From the NCBI GenBank assembly GCA_965207565.1, contig CBDBMQ010000009.1, positions 515,239 through 579,238 on the forward strand: 64,000 nucleotides of DNA. Reading direction: 5' to 3'. Made by a program: the position numbers and the translations under genes. This stretch comes from Bin80 sp965207565. Its GTDB lineage: Bacteria; Bacteroidota; Rhodothermia; Rhodothermales; Bin80. Position 1 is the stretch's first letter. Every line of letters starts with the position of its first letter. The notes beneath the pieces were generated by a model. It saw only the letters and a list, made by a program, of their open reading frames with translations, ran no database searches and was not told where the DNA came from. Below, in pieces: positions 37,401-45,381 of this stretch.

Positions 37401-40400
37401 ACCCCAGGCACTTGCACCTCACCCCCGATCATTTGATCAGGTTCTGCAAAGAAATAGAGGTCATGAGCCTTATTGGCAGCCATGGAAAAGCCGAATGAAT
37501 TTCCATTTTGTCGTCCGGCCCGTCCGATCCGCTGGACATAATTGGCCTGCGATGGGGGAACACTGCACAGAAATACTGTGGATAGATCTCCGATATCAAT
37601 CCCAAGTTCAAGGGTGGGAGTGCAGGAGACAATATTCGGATCCCAAGGGTGTTGATCTTCTCGCATAAAGTTTTTTTCAACCTCCTCCCGTTGCTCGCCA
37701 GTTAGTAGGGCCGTATGCTCTTTGGGAACGAATCGGCAGACATCACCAGATCCGTAGAGTGCTCTGTAGTAGTCTATTTTTCGATCGGGTTGCACTTGGA
37801 GTTCTCCGTCGCATTTATACTTCAAACAGGGCATGCCCTGCCATATGTCCTCATCCCGTTGGGGGACACTGACCTCATAGGAGCATTTTGCACAGGAATA
37901 GAGGCGTACTTTGGTGGTGATCTTGAGCGCATTCGGTTCAATGCCCCAAACCGAATGCTTCGGTGTGGGATTGCACTTCAGGAGGTCGGACGGGGCGCTC
38001 ATAACGATTTCCCTTAAAGCAGCATCAAATCCAGAGGGAGTAAGATTACCAGCCAGTAAGCATAGATGGGCCCATTTCTGAACCCAAGAGCTGGACTTGG
38101 ATCCGGTCAGGGGGAGAAAGTTTTTTGCCGATCCAGAGGACAAGAATTGGGGATGCGGTCCCTGGGATTTGTAAGGGGGCATCCAGTGGATGTGCCGGTC
38201 ACTGATGCTGTATTTATCTCTTCCGAGACTTCCGATATATTTGGTGAGTTTAGGATGCATCATTCCACCGCTGGTCCGAAGGCGGTAGATGAGTCCTGTC
38301 ATGAACTGCTTTAACTGGTGCTCTGATGTATTTTCCAGTCCAGCATACTTTGCCTGAAGTTCTGGTAGAGCTCGGGTCATCCATTCATTCAATAAAGCTG
38401 GATCAATGAACACTGCAGCAGACAGTGTCTTTTCCAGGGTACGTCCTCGCCGGGCACGCAGTCCAAGGTTTTCATAGACCTCCCACTGGAGACGCTGTGC
38501 AACCATAGAGGGCAGTTTTGAATCCTCTGGAAGGCTTCCAGATTTGACCAGTTTCTTATAGTCAGTTTGCCAGATCATATTGGGGGCGATAAACGTGCCC
38601 ACAAAATTTGAGTCTCCCAGCTGACTCCGCTGAGAGCGTACGAGTCCGCTTGCGATTGATTGAATACTCTGATCTTCGTCCAGGCTTCTTACATATTGCA
38701 GGAGTGCTGTTCGAATACTGAAGGTGTAGGTCCGTGTTTCAAAGTAGCCTGCACGGTGGGCAGCATCCTGTACAGAGTCGGAGAAGGCCAGCACCTTCTT
38801 GTCGGTATTGTAACGGGACGAAAACACTTTTCCAAGTGCCGCAGACAATAAGCTTGCTCCTTGTGCACCAAATATGGCGGGTTGGTTTAACTCCCCGCAA
38901 TGTGGACATTCAGGCTTTCCGTTACTACCGATTTTTAGCGTTGGAATATGGACTGTAATGAGATTTTCATTTTCTGGACATACATTACATTCGTGAGACC
39001 GAGAGCTATGAATCCGGAGACATTTGGTGCAGAGTTGCCAGATCTCGGTTAATCCTGAGTCGGAGTCTGGATAAACAATCTTTAATTTATAATCGCCCTT
39101 CGGGCCAAAGAATGTCCTATAGATCTGGTCAAGATCCGAGATTAACGGTTCAGTTGCTGTTTCATAGGCGGTGACCCATCCAGCAGTTCCGCATTTAATA
39201 CAGGAAGCCAATGGGAGGTATTGGAGGGATTGCTCTCTCGCAAGATCTGCGTCCCAGGCCATTTTAGGATTCTGTTCGACAGAAACGACCATTCGTTTCA
39301 GTTCCCGCATCCACAGCTGGATTCGCACATCCAACAGGGGCTTTGTCTTTGCTGTGCCCTGATCCTTTGGGTCGCACGCGTAGCTGACCAGGGATAGGAG
39401 GCTCTCCAAGAGATAGAGAGAGTATTCCTTGTTTTCGTCTTCCGATTCCAATAAGCGAGCAAATTCCTCAGCCACATGCGTGGTGGGAAGAGTTTTTTGG
39501 CGAATGATCTGGACGAGATTCTTGAAGGCCACATGCTCGTGGAGCTTGTGGCCGAGTGCTTCCCGCCATGCGTCGGTTTTTATTTCGTCGCTCGCAACGT
39601 CCGAGCCGAACCAAGCCTTGTGCTGGGCTCCAATATAGTCCTCAATGGATTCAAATTGATCCGAAGAAGACAAAGTCTCTGGAAAAGTGAAGCGCTTACT
39701 CAGTGAGTCCATGAGAAACTCACCTAGATCCCGCCGCTCTTCGGTAATAATGGCCTCGTGGTCAAACTCGGCGTCAAAGATTTGCTTAATATAGTTACGC
39801 AATTCAGGACCCTTATCGCCCCCAAGCGTTGCGGAGGTTCCAATCGGACACAGATTCGTTGCCCGAAGGCGGGCTTTTAGTCTTCGCAGCAGGCAGGCCA
39901 GATCGGTTCCCTGTGCACCATCAAAGGTATGGACTTCATCCACGACCACGAAGCGCAAGGTGTCGGGCCGGTTTTTCTCCCAGAGCGTTTTATCTCCTGG
40001 CCGAACCAACAGGTAATCCAGCATCTTGTAGTTTGTCAATAGCAGATCAGGGGGTGACTCACGCATTTTATAGCGATCAGTGATGATACTGGACTCACTC
40101 ATCCGCTTGGATGGGATCGTATCCAGGCCGCCGATATAGAGCCCGGCGGTAATTTTCCCCTGCAGGCTTGAATTATTATGAATGATTTCGGCAACGCGCT
40201 TTGATTGATCTGTCGCAAGCGCGTTCATCGGGTAAATCAGGATCGCCTTGATGCCCGGTTGCCCGGCTACTTGCCGGCAGTAATCCAAGATCGGAAGTAG
40301 GAATGCCTCGGTCTTTCCCGAGCCGGTGCCGGTCGCCACGATGGTGGGTTTTGGCGGGTCTGCGGTCAGGCGTTCAAATGCACGCTCCTGGTGCAGATAG

Positions 40401-40618
40401 GGGGTGTAGCGCAGAGGGATTTCCGGGAAGGGTTGTTCTTTCTTCTTGCTTTTGATAAATGGAAGTAGGAGTGACAGGTACGTTCCTTTGAAAGCTTCTC
40501 CCTGCTCAATAAACTCATCCAGTGCCTGTGCAAGAGACGGCGTAGAAATCCTGTAGCTTGTCCTCAGGTAATCTTCAATCATTTCGCGGACTTCTCGTCC
40601 TACAATCCCAGGAATCAT
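34436..40618 (-). CDS. Giant DEAD/DEAH helicase with MZB/DUF1998 domain (DruE/DrmA-B-like)
   Basis: 2060 residues, a superfamily 2 helicase. N-terminal core: VATGTGSGKTEAFLLPIL near 96 (Walker A), VVDEVHTFDGAQG near 228, GTSATLGG near 264; then a long insertion with zinc-ribbon Cys pairs (CIKCGTAGW, CTKCLRIHSSRSHECNVC, CPHCGE, CAKCSYEVSV); then PTLELGIDIGDLSTVF and YVQRIGRAGRQNGNSF near 1034 (motif VI). DUF1998 region from about 1480 to 1620 with YDTVPGGTGHLQD and CQEDPSKDGCYRC. A C-terminal nuclease-like module follows (RPDFLL, VAVFMDGFTYH). The size and layout match DruE of Druantia most closely, with resemblance to DISARM DrmA/DrmB; I do not assign it. Start overlaps the methyltransferase stop as ATGA. 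Confidence 0.8.
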   Translation of the reverse strand: MIPGIVGREVREMIEDYLRTSYRISTPSLAQALDEFIEQGEAFKGTYLSLLLPFIKSKKKEQPFPEIPLRYTPYLHQERAFERLTADPPKPTIVATGTGSGKTEAFLLPILDYCRQVAGQPGIKAILIYPMNALATDQSKRVAEIIHNNSSLQGKITAGLYIGGLDTIPSKRMSESSIITDRYKMRESPPDLLLTNYKMLDYLLVRPGDKTLWEKNRPDTLRFVVVDEVHTFDGAQGTDLACLLRRLKARLRATNLCPIGTSATLGGDKGPELRNYIKQIFDAEFDHEAIITEERRDLGEFLMDSLSKRFTFPETLSSSDQFESIEDYIGAQHKAWFGSDVASDEIKTDAWREALGHKLHEHVAFKNLVQIIRQKTLPTTHVAEEFARLLESEDENKEYSLYLLESLLSLVSYACDPKDQGTAKTKPLLDVRIQLWMRELKRMVVSVEQNPKMAWDADLAREQSLQYLPLASCIKCGTAGWVTAYETATEPLISDLDQIYRTFFGPKGDYKLKIVYPDSDSGLTEIWQLCTKCLRIHSSRSHECNVCPENENLITVHIPTLKIGSNGKPECPHCGELNQPAIFGAQGASLLSAALGKVFSSRYNTDKKVLAFSDSVQDAAHRAGYFETRTYTFSIRTALLQYVRSLDEDQSIQSIASGLVRSQRSQLGDSNFVGTFIAPNMIWQTDYKKLVKSGSLPEDSKLPSMVAQRLQWEVYENLGLRARRGRTLEKTLSAAVFIDPALLNEWMTRALPELQAKYAGLENTSEHQLKQFMTGLIYRLRTSGGMMHPKLTKYIGSLGRDKYSISDRHIHWMPPYKSQGPHPQFLSSGSAKNFLPLTGSKSSSWVQKWAHLCLLAGNLTPSGFDAALREIVMSAPSDLLKCNPTPKHSVWGIEPNALKITTKVRLYSCAKCSYEVSVPQRDEDIWQGMPCLKYKCDGELQVQPDRKIDYYRALYGSGDVCRFVPKEHTALLTGEQREEVEKNFMREDQHPWDPNIVSCTPTLELGIDIGDLSTVFLCSVPPSQANYVQRIGRAGRQNGNSFGFSMAANKAHDLYFFAEPDQMIGGEVQVPGVFLKALGVLRRQMAAYSMDMWVAHTKKAIVPKKLRSVLGALKNHTNELFPWNWLHFTEAHAETLTKGFYELFRDLKNPEILKSATHFFSPETTSHPQLRKMVVDALQEKYDTRKDLNNRIQRLDRRIEELDKAPQDENYEDERNKLVHHRRALRSLRFQIGEVDVFNFLSDEGILPNYAFPQSNATLQSIILRSKKSGDDKPQPNSFGRPGDRAIREFAPGNYFYANEKKVRIDGVRFNKDDVQIWRFCRDCSWHEVDPDQPANICPKCDSASWGDQGQVLKLLRLTEARATSFERESRIDDSNDERQHKHFVQPIHVNFNRRDTKTAYQSKRSEVPFGFEFIEKCQFTLINHGFTASDVPPVIIAGKEISTGYFNICTECGKAKLPKQHSDHEYYCRYRGKEQDPRISVSLFHDFESEAIRLLLPIAEEHFDKVYAESFCAALLMGLKIFFGGQVDHLQTIVQDGPVPNEEIRRTFIYLYDTVPGGTGHLQDLLSDQTIIEKVLNPALEKLKDCRCQEDPSKDGCYRCLFAYRNSFTRGNISREAAVIILEIIVDQGADLEKIKGVEEIDIHPLVDKKLEESFLQNLANWKKASLTTHDLDKEKFYKLTVGEQTWTIECQVLLDHQHGVQIPSRPDFLLIPEKGADGLPVAVFMDGFTYHRDKLAEDTLKRMAILRSGRYYVWSLTWDDLHQTHTRRDDDFFPLDPRRKFYKHFDNFTRKLESQLNDFNVQPSVRSSGNFELLKAYLTDPHPKKWQALAYCHGVINVRESDSTKDLSKHAPDWFMEDWFSRPDSQNGAFWIQTEDELHEGCVAANLASSRTMDPGMLRVFVYLDDSVRSKPSFKPIWNEFLRAMNLFQFLHPQTGFFCASGLEDPEHYEGLNTGLSLPSLTNEWISVLDDSSGEPYHQLLGSLSDLNAPVPEIGFEITTSKNEILTTAEIAWPDQKVALLYDECWEDRTNCREEDWQCLHLDTLDGSDVPKILELLN

Positions 40619-43600
40619 AGATCTCCTTTTGCTTTGGCCTCTTCAAAAAATTCCCATGCCTGCCGGTAGTCCTCCTCACGATCACATTTATCAAAGGGGG
40701 CATGGAATTCAACGGTTCGTTCCTGCGGATCGCCGGGCATCGTGTCATCCAGGAACGTGTGGGTCACAATGCCTTCTTCAAGGTTTTTGATATCTTTCCA
40801 TCCGAGTGCGACGTTGGTTTCGGAGCGCGCGCGGGATTGAATTCCGAAGGTTGCCTTTTTTGGGGTTCGGGTTCTGGGGACTGGACTTTGTCCCGTTTTT
40901 TTGGAGAATACGATACGGCCTTTGGTGTCATACCAAGTATCATTCTCGTTAGATCGTAGGATGGGAAACTGGATGCGATAGATGGTCAGGAGGTCATCCA
41001 GTGTGAGTCCGAGTGCCTGGGCGTGAAGGACATCGATTTCGAGGAGGGCTTGGCGGCGGGCGTAATCAGTGCGGAGGGGACTGTGCCATGACCAAGATTG
41101 CTGGAGACGATCAAACCAGTGTGGATCCAGTCGCTGGTCAAGCTTTGACCAGTTGAATGGAGTATGGCTCTTGTCGTTATCTGGTGATTCGGATCCAGAA
41201 GCATGCTCGTTCCAGAGTTTTTGGTAGTCGGAGGTCAGACATGAGAGTCCAAGTGCGCGAGTGATAGCTGCATGAGGCGTGGGTTCGATTAGGAAAGTCG
41301 CAATAGATTCTGAACCGAGAAATCCTTTTCCGCTGATTTTAACCATCATATCAGTCACTAAAGAAAGTAGGGTTACGAATATGTGGAGCAGATCTGTGGA
41401 GCTTCGAGCTCCCACCGTCACCAGCGTGTTTACACACGCTGGTGACGGTGGGAGCAAAGCCGGAATCAGGGTGCGCTCCCCACCTATGTTCAACATTCCC
41501 CGCATGATCACCCGGAATTCATCGGTCATGAGTGTATCCCATGGGGTTCGGGGGGTGCGGCGGGTATATTCGTGCTCGCTACAGGCTCGAATGTAGTTTG
41601 TGCGCGGACGATAGGACTCCGGTAGAGCGGTCAAATCCAGCCGAGTATAGTCACTGTTGATTTTAGCTCCTATGTTAGGCGTCTGATAAAGTGGGTTACC
41701 CACAAAGATGTGTGGCCCAGATAAAATCCATTCAGTTGGATCTTTTGCAAAGCGTGTCTCTCGCCGGATTGTGCCATCTTTTTGTGCACCGCTTTCATGC
41801 CACATTCCAGTTATCTTATAGTCCAAGTCCCGCATCCGCTGGGGCGTCTGAGCCAATTTGCGCAGAATAGTGAGCAGCCTGCGGGTATGAATCAGGGGAA
41901 GACGCGCTTCTTGGGGTGGAGTCCCTGGCTCATCATAGAGGTCTGCATATGTCTGAAGATCCGCCTCCGTAGTTGGGATCACTCGATGTTGATGCTCTAA
42001 CAGTTCCCATTGATTGTCCAATGTCTTAATGCCGGGTACCGGCCCATGTCCGTCATGCTCTAGTGATTTTTTTGCCGTGAGCGGGGAATACAGGTTTGCC
42101 ATAGAGTTGAACCTAATATTCTTTTTCGGCTGCCCATAAACATTAATACTGAACTTAGCGTTGTGACCCACCTCCTCAAACAAGTGCCGTTCATTTGCAA
42201 ATTGGAGACGCCATCGGAGTCGAGGATAGAGCTCTGCTCGCAGGCTCTGCCCTTTCCCATCATCATACACCGAGTCTAGATGTAGGAGACCCACTGCGCC
42301 CGCTTGATCTGGTCCGTGCATTTGGTTTCGACTGATCGCCCACGATGTACATATGAACGGCTTATACAGATTTGTCTGCATTCCCTTCAGAAGTGAATAG
42401 TTCTGGGTAGAATTCAAAAACGCCAATTGCCCACTGACAGCTTCGTAGGCCTGGATATAATGTTCTCTATGTCCAGATATACTCAGCCATGGATTCCGTA
42501 ATTCCTTAGTCTGTGCCGCGCTAAGTTTCTTGGTCACAAAGCGTGGTTCCTTGTCCCCAATCACATGTTTTTCCACCCAGTCTGGTTTGCGCCATGGCGG
42601 ATTTCCAAGCACCACATCAAAGCCTCCTCTATCTTTGAACAGGTCCGCAAACTCAAGCTGCCAATGGTGAAACTTATAGTGCTTAGCAAGATTTTGGACC
42701 ACCTGAAGTCTCGGTCGGCTCTGGACCAAGTATCCCAAGTCCACAAATCCCAGTGAATCGCGCGCTGCATCATCCACATAGAGGTCATGCCGAGATGCCG
42801 CATGTTTTCCTGCAAGTAGATCCGCTAGATCACTGAAGTATTCTCCACGGATTGGCAGAAGATCTGCTGCATCCACAGGCCAGTACCAAAAAGCGCACCA
42901 GTAGTCCATGACGAACTTCAGCCGCTGATAGGCACTGGCATTGTCATCTTTTGGATTCAGAATTTCTTCATGGCGCCGTTCTTTATCTCGCGTAGAAGAG
43001 CGGACCGTTGAATTCTCCAGGCCGTTATGTCCAGTATTGGGGTAAACAGGGAATGGATCGGTCGTGACTGCTTCCAGCCGGATTAAATCTCTTATATGGT
43101 CATCCCAGAGTCTGTCAATTGCTGACGAGAATTCAACGAGTGTTTGAGTCTCTTCCACGGAAAATTTTGAGGTAAATTTCTTCCGCCAAGCTGCTATCTG
43201 CTTCAGTTCTATGGTTGCCAACTGCCGTACCACCTTGTTCTTGTACTGAGCCATCCCTGCATCGCCCACAAGAAAATGATAGATTGTCTCAATAGGGCGA
43301 CGCTCGGAAAGTGGTATATTTTTTGGAACTTCTTGCCACCATTTTCCTTGCGTGAGTTGGCTTTTTGCATAGACGCGGTGCCAAGCACCGACCAATGAGT
43401 TGCCGCACTTGAGCTGATTGCCAAACCAGGGTACAAATCCTCCCGGAATCAGTGTATTGAGCCAGATTGAAATCTTTCCCAACTCCACAGCCACCGGGTT
43501 CAGATCCACTCCATACACATTATTGTCAGCCAGATACATCTTCACACGTTGCAACTCTTTTTTGCGGCGGTCGGCATCCAGCACTTCTTTCAACTCTTGT

Positions 43601-45381
43601 GCCTTCCTGGTCAGGTATGCTTCGGCCAACTGCGTGACTGCCTCATTCAGAAATGCTGCCGAACCCATGGCGGGCTCGCAGACGGTGATCTTCAATATTT
43701 CATCTGCGGACTTCCCTTCAAGGACTTCTTTGAGCGTGAATTCGGTGATACACTGCGTCAGGCTCTCCGGCGTGTAGAAGGATGCAGATTCTTCCCGAGC
43801 GCGCCCGGTCAGGCGATAGATGAATGTGCCTTTAGGGTACTTGCGCAGTGTTCCATTTTTGTTGGTAACCCGCTCATCCAGATCATAGTGGGTCTCCAGT
43901 GCTTCTTGGTTTACAAAGTAGGCCGCATCTAGGATGTCCGGTGATTCGTCGGCAGGTTTCACCTCATAGAGATCCTCTTCGGCGATGAATCCATGGTAGC
44001 TCAACAACGCTTCATAAACTGCCCCCAAATGGTTCACACTCAAATGACGATAGGAAATCCGCCCCCGGCCCCACCGATTCTTTTGCTTCTTCTGAAATTC
44101 CTCATGCCCCAGAGACATCATCTGGATGATTCGTTGCCAACTCCGGTTGGGGATGGGGACCGAATTCAAGAGAGGTGTCTTTCCTGGGTCGAATAGTTCA
44201 CACTGCAGTGGAAAAATCTCGAACGTATGCCTGCCAGACTCTAGAAGCTCCTGTTGAGCCCCCGTTGCCTCATTGTATCCTGCATAAATCAGATCAAAGA
44301 GGAGCCCGAGAGAATCATTAAAAAAGCTCCCTTCTGCGCTGCCGTTCTCATCCAGTGAGACCATTTCCAGGTCTCGCAATTTTTCCAGGCTATACCCGTT
44401 CCGATATGCGTCTGCATTCATCGGCAGATATCCCAACTCGGGTCTTGCTTCTACATTGAAAAGAAACAGTAGCCGATACATATAATACAGGCACTCCATG
44501 GTTAAGCGCTCTGCATCCTGATAGATACTGGACCAAGTGGATCCTTTCGCTCTACGATGTGCAACATATTCATTGCCCAGAATCTCAATAGATTCGCGGA
44601 GGGCATATTTGAGGGCTCCAGACACGCCAGATGCATGTTGGATGGCATGCTCCTGAAGCTCGTCCTGATATGATTTTCCTTCATCTGGGCACAGCGAGGA
44701 CTTATGAAGCAGCATCGTGAGCAGCTTCCAGGTCTCAATCCTTGGTAGCTGGTTATAGAGATCGTCCCAGTTGAAACGGAGCATGCGACCAGCTCCCCAT
44801 TTATCCCGCTCCAGTAGGATCCAGGTCTGAAGTCCGGTCATGAGAATCCACCGTGGAGGGGCGTTCAGATGATCCGAGTCGCCAAAAAAGCTTTTATCAA
44901 TCAGCCGCCGAAATGGCTCATCCCCTTCTGGAGGTACCAAAGACAACAACTCATCTCCGGTATTCTCAAAATCCGTAGCCTCTACAACCCACAGGTAGGG
45001 TTTATTGAAGGCTTCAAACGTTCCGAGGACAGGCAAGCAAATCCCGGGCTCCAGTTCAATCTGCTCCACCGTTCGGCTGTAGCCGAGGATTTGAAGTAGC
45101 CGAGAGCTCCACTCCCTCTGAATCGTGCCACGTTTCTTCCGAGGCGCACGGGCAAATTCGCCTTTTGCCCTTAAATATTCCTTTCCCTGCCGCTTAAGCT
45201 CAGAAAAAATGGGGGGGGGCGGGGGCGAAGATTCTGTGGCCACCTGCTCAAACTCTCCCGACTTCCATTTCTTCTCAAACTCCTTCACCCTGTCCGGCAA
45301 CATCTCATACCAGTAATGGTCTGGATAAAACTCATTCTGGTTGGTTAAGCCCGTGTAATCAAACTCCATGTGCCTCTTCAC
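40615..45381 (-). CDS. Large N6-adenine DNA methyltransferase, Eco57I/PglX/DrmMI-like
   Basis: 1588 residues, or 1584 from the Met at 45369 (overlap of 11 or 23 bases with the SNF2-like gene). It methylates adenine in DNA using S-adenosylmethionine. Motif I is VCEPAMGSAAFLNEA near 560; the catalytic motif GNPPWRKPDW lies near 924; the long C-terminal half is the likely target-recognition part. No clear nuclease domain is seen, so it fits a self-marking methylase as in BREX (PglX) and DISARM class 1 (DrmMI) rather than a type IIG enzyme. The sequence contains a C9 run (codons 55-57) and a perfect 22-bp inverted repeat (codons near 1309-1324). Both features are unusual in such a gene. Confidence 0.85.
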   Translation of the reverse strand: MKRHMEFDYTGLTNQNEFYPDHYWYEMLPDRVKEFEKKWKSGEFEQVATESSPPPPPIFSELKRQGKEYLRAKGEFARAPRKKRGTIQREWSSRLLQILGYSRTVEQIELEPGICLPVLGTFEAFNKPYLWVVEATDFENTGDELLSLVPPEGDEPFRRLIDKSFFGDSDHLNAPPRWILMTGLQTWILLERDKWGAGRMLRFNWDDLYNQLPRIETWKLLTMLLHKSSLCPDEGKSYQDELQEHAIQHASGVSGALKYALRESIEILGNEYVAHRRAKGSTWSSIYQDAERLTMECLYYMYRLLFLFNVEARPELGYLPMNADAYRNGYSLEKLRDLEMVSLDENGSAEGSFFNDSLGLLFDLIYAGYNEATGAQQELLESGRHTFEIFPLQCELFDPGKTPLLNSVPIPNRSWQRIIQMMSLGHEEFQKKQKNRWGRGRISYRHLSVNHLGAVYEALLSYHGFIAEEDLYEVKPADESPDILDAAYFVNQEALETHYDLDERVTNKNGTLRKYPKGTFIYRLTGRAREESASFYTPESLTQCITEFTLKEVLEGKSADEILKITVCEPAMGSAAFLNEAVTQLAEAYLTRKAQELKEVLDADRRKKELQRVKMYLADNNVYGVDLNPVAVELGKISIWLNTLIPGGFVPWFGNQLKCGNSLVGAWHRVYAKSQLTQGKWWQEVPKNIPLSERRPIETIYHFLVGDAGMAQYKNKVVRQLATIELKQIAAWRKKFTSKFSVEETQTLVEFSSAIDRLWDDHIRDLIRLEAVTTDPFPVYPNTGHNGLENSTVRSSTRDKERRHEEILNPKDDNASAYQRLKFVMDYWCAFWYWPVDAADLLPIRGEYFSDLADLLAGKHAASRHDLYVDDAARDSLGFVDLGYLVQSRPRLQVVQNLAKHYKFHHWQLEFADLFKDRGGFDVVLGNPPWRKPDWVEKHVIGDKEPRFVTKKLSAAQTKELRNPWLSISGHREHYIQAYEAVSGQLAFLNSTQNYSLLKGMQTNLYKPFICTSWAISRNQMHGPDQAGAVGLLHLDSVYDDGKGQSLRAELYPRLRWRLQFANERHLFEEVGHNAKFSINVYGQPKKNIRFNSMANLYSPLTAKKSLEHDGHGPVPGIKTLDNQWELLEHQHRVIPTTEADLQTYADLYDEPGTPPQEARLPLIHTRRLLTILRKLAQTPQRMRDLDYKITGMWHESGAQKDGTIRRETRFAKDPTEWILSGPHIFVGNPLYQTPNIGAKINSDYTRLDLTALPESYRPRTNYIRACSEHEYTRRTPRTPWDTLMTDEFRVIMRGMLNIGGERTLIPALLPPSPACVNTLVTVGARSSTDLLHIFVTLLSLVTDMMVKISGKGFLGSESIATFLIEPTPHAAITRALGLSCLTSDYQKLWNEHASGSESPDNDKSHTPFNWSKLDQRLDPHWFDRLQQSWSWHSPLRTDYARRQALLEIDVLHAQALGLTLDDLLTIYRIQFPILRSNENDTWYDTKGRIVFSKKTGQSPVPRTRTPKKATFGIQSRARSETNVALGWKDIKNLEEGIVTHTFLDDTMPGDPQERTVEFHAPFDKCDREEDYRQAWEFFEEAKAKGDL
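41408..41455 (-). other. Perfect 22-bp inverted repeat inside the methyltransferase gene
   Basis: Arms 41408-41429 and 41434-41455 are exact reverse complements, with a four-base loop. On the mRNA the loop is GUAA, a GNRA-type tetraloop. The stem is GC-rich and encodes the LLPPSPACVNTLVTVGA part of the protein. It would be a very stable RNA hairpin inside a translated region. A following T-run is absent, so it is not a standard terminator. Confidence 0.9.
45211..45219 (-). other. C9 homopolymer in the methyltransferase reading frame
   Basis: Nine G on the plus strand, thus nine C in the coding strand, making Pro codons 55-57 of the PPPPP stretch. It is preceded on the coding side by CCCCCG. 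A slip of one base would stop the protein early, so this is a candidate phase-variable site; currently in frame. Confidence 0.75.
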
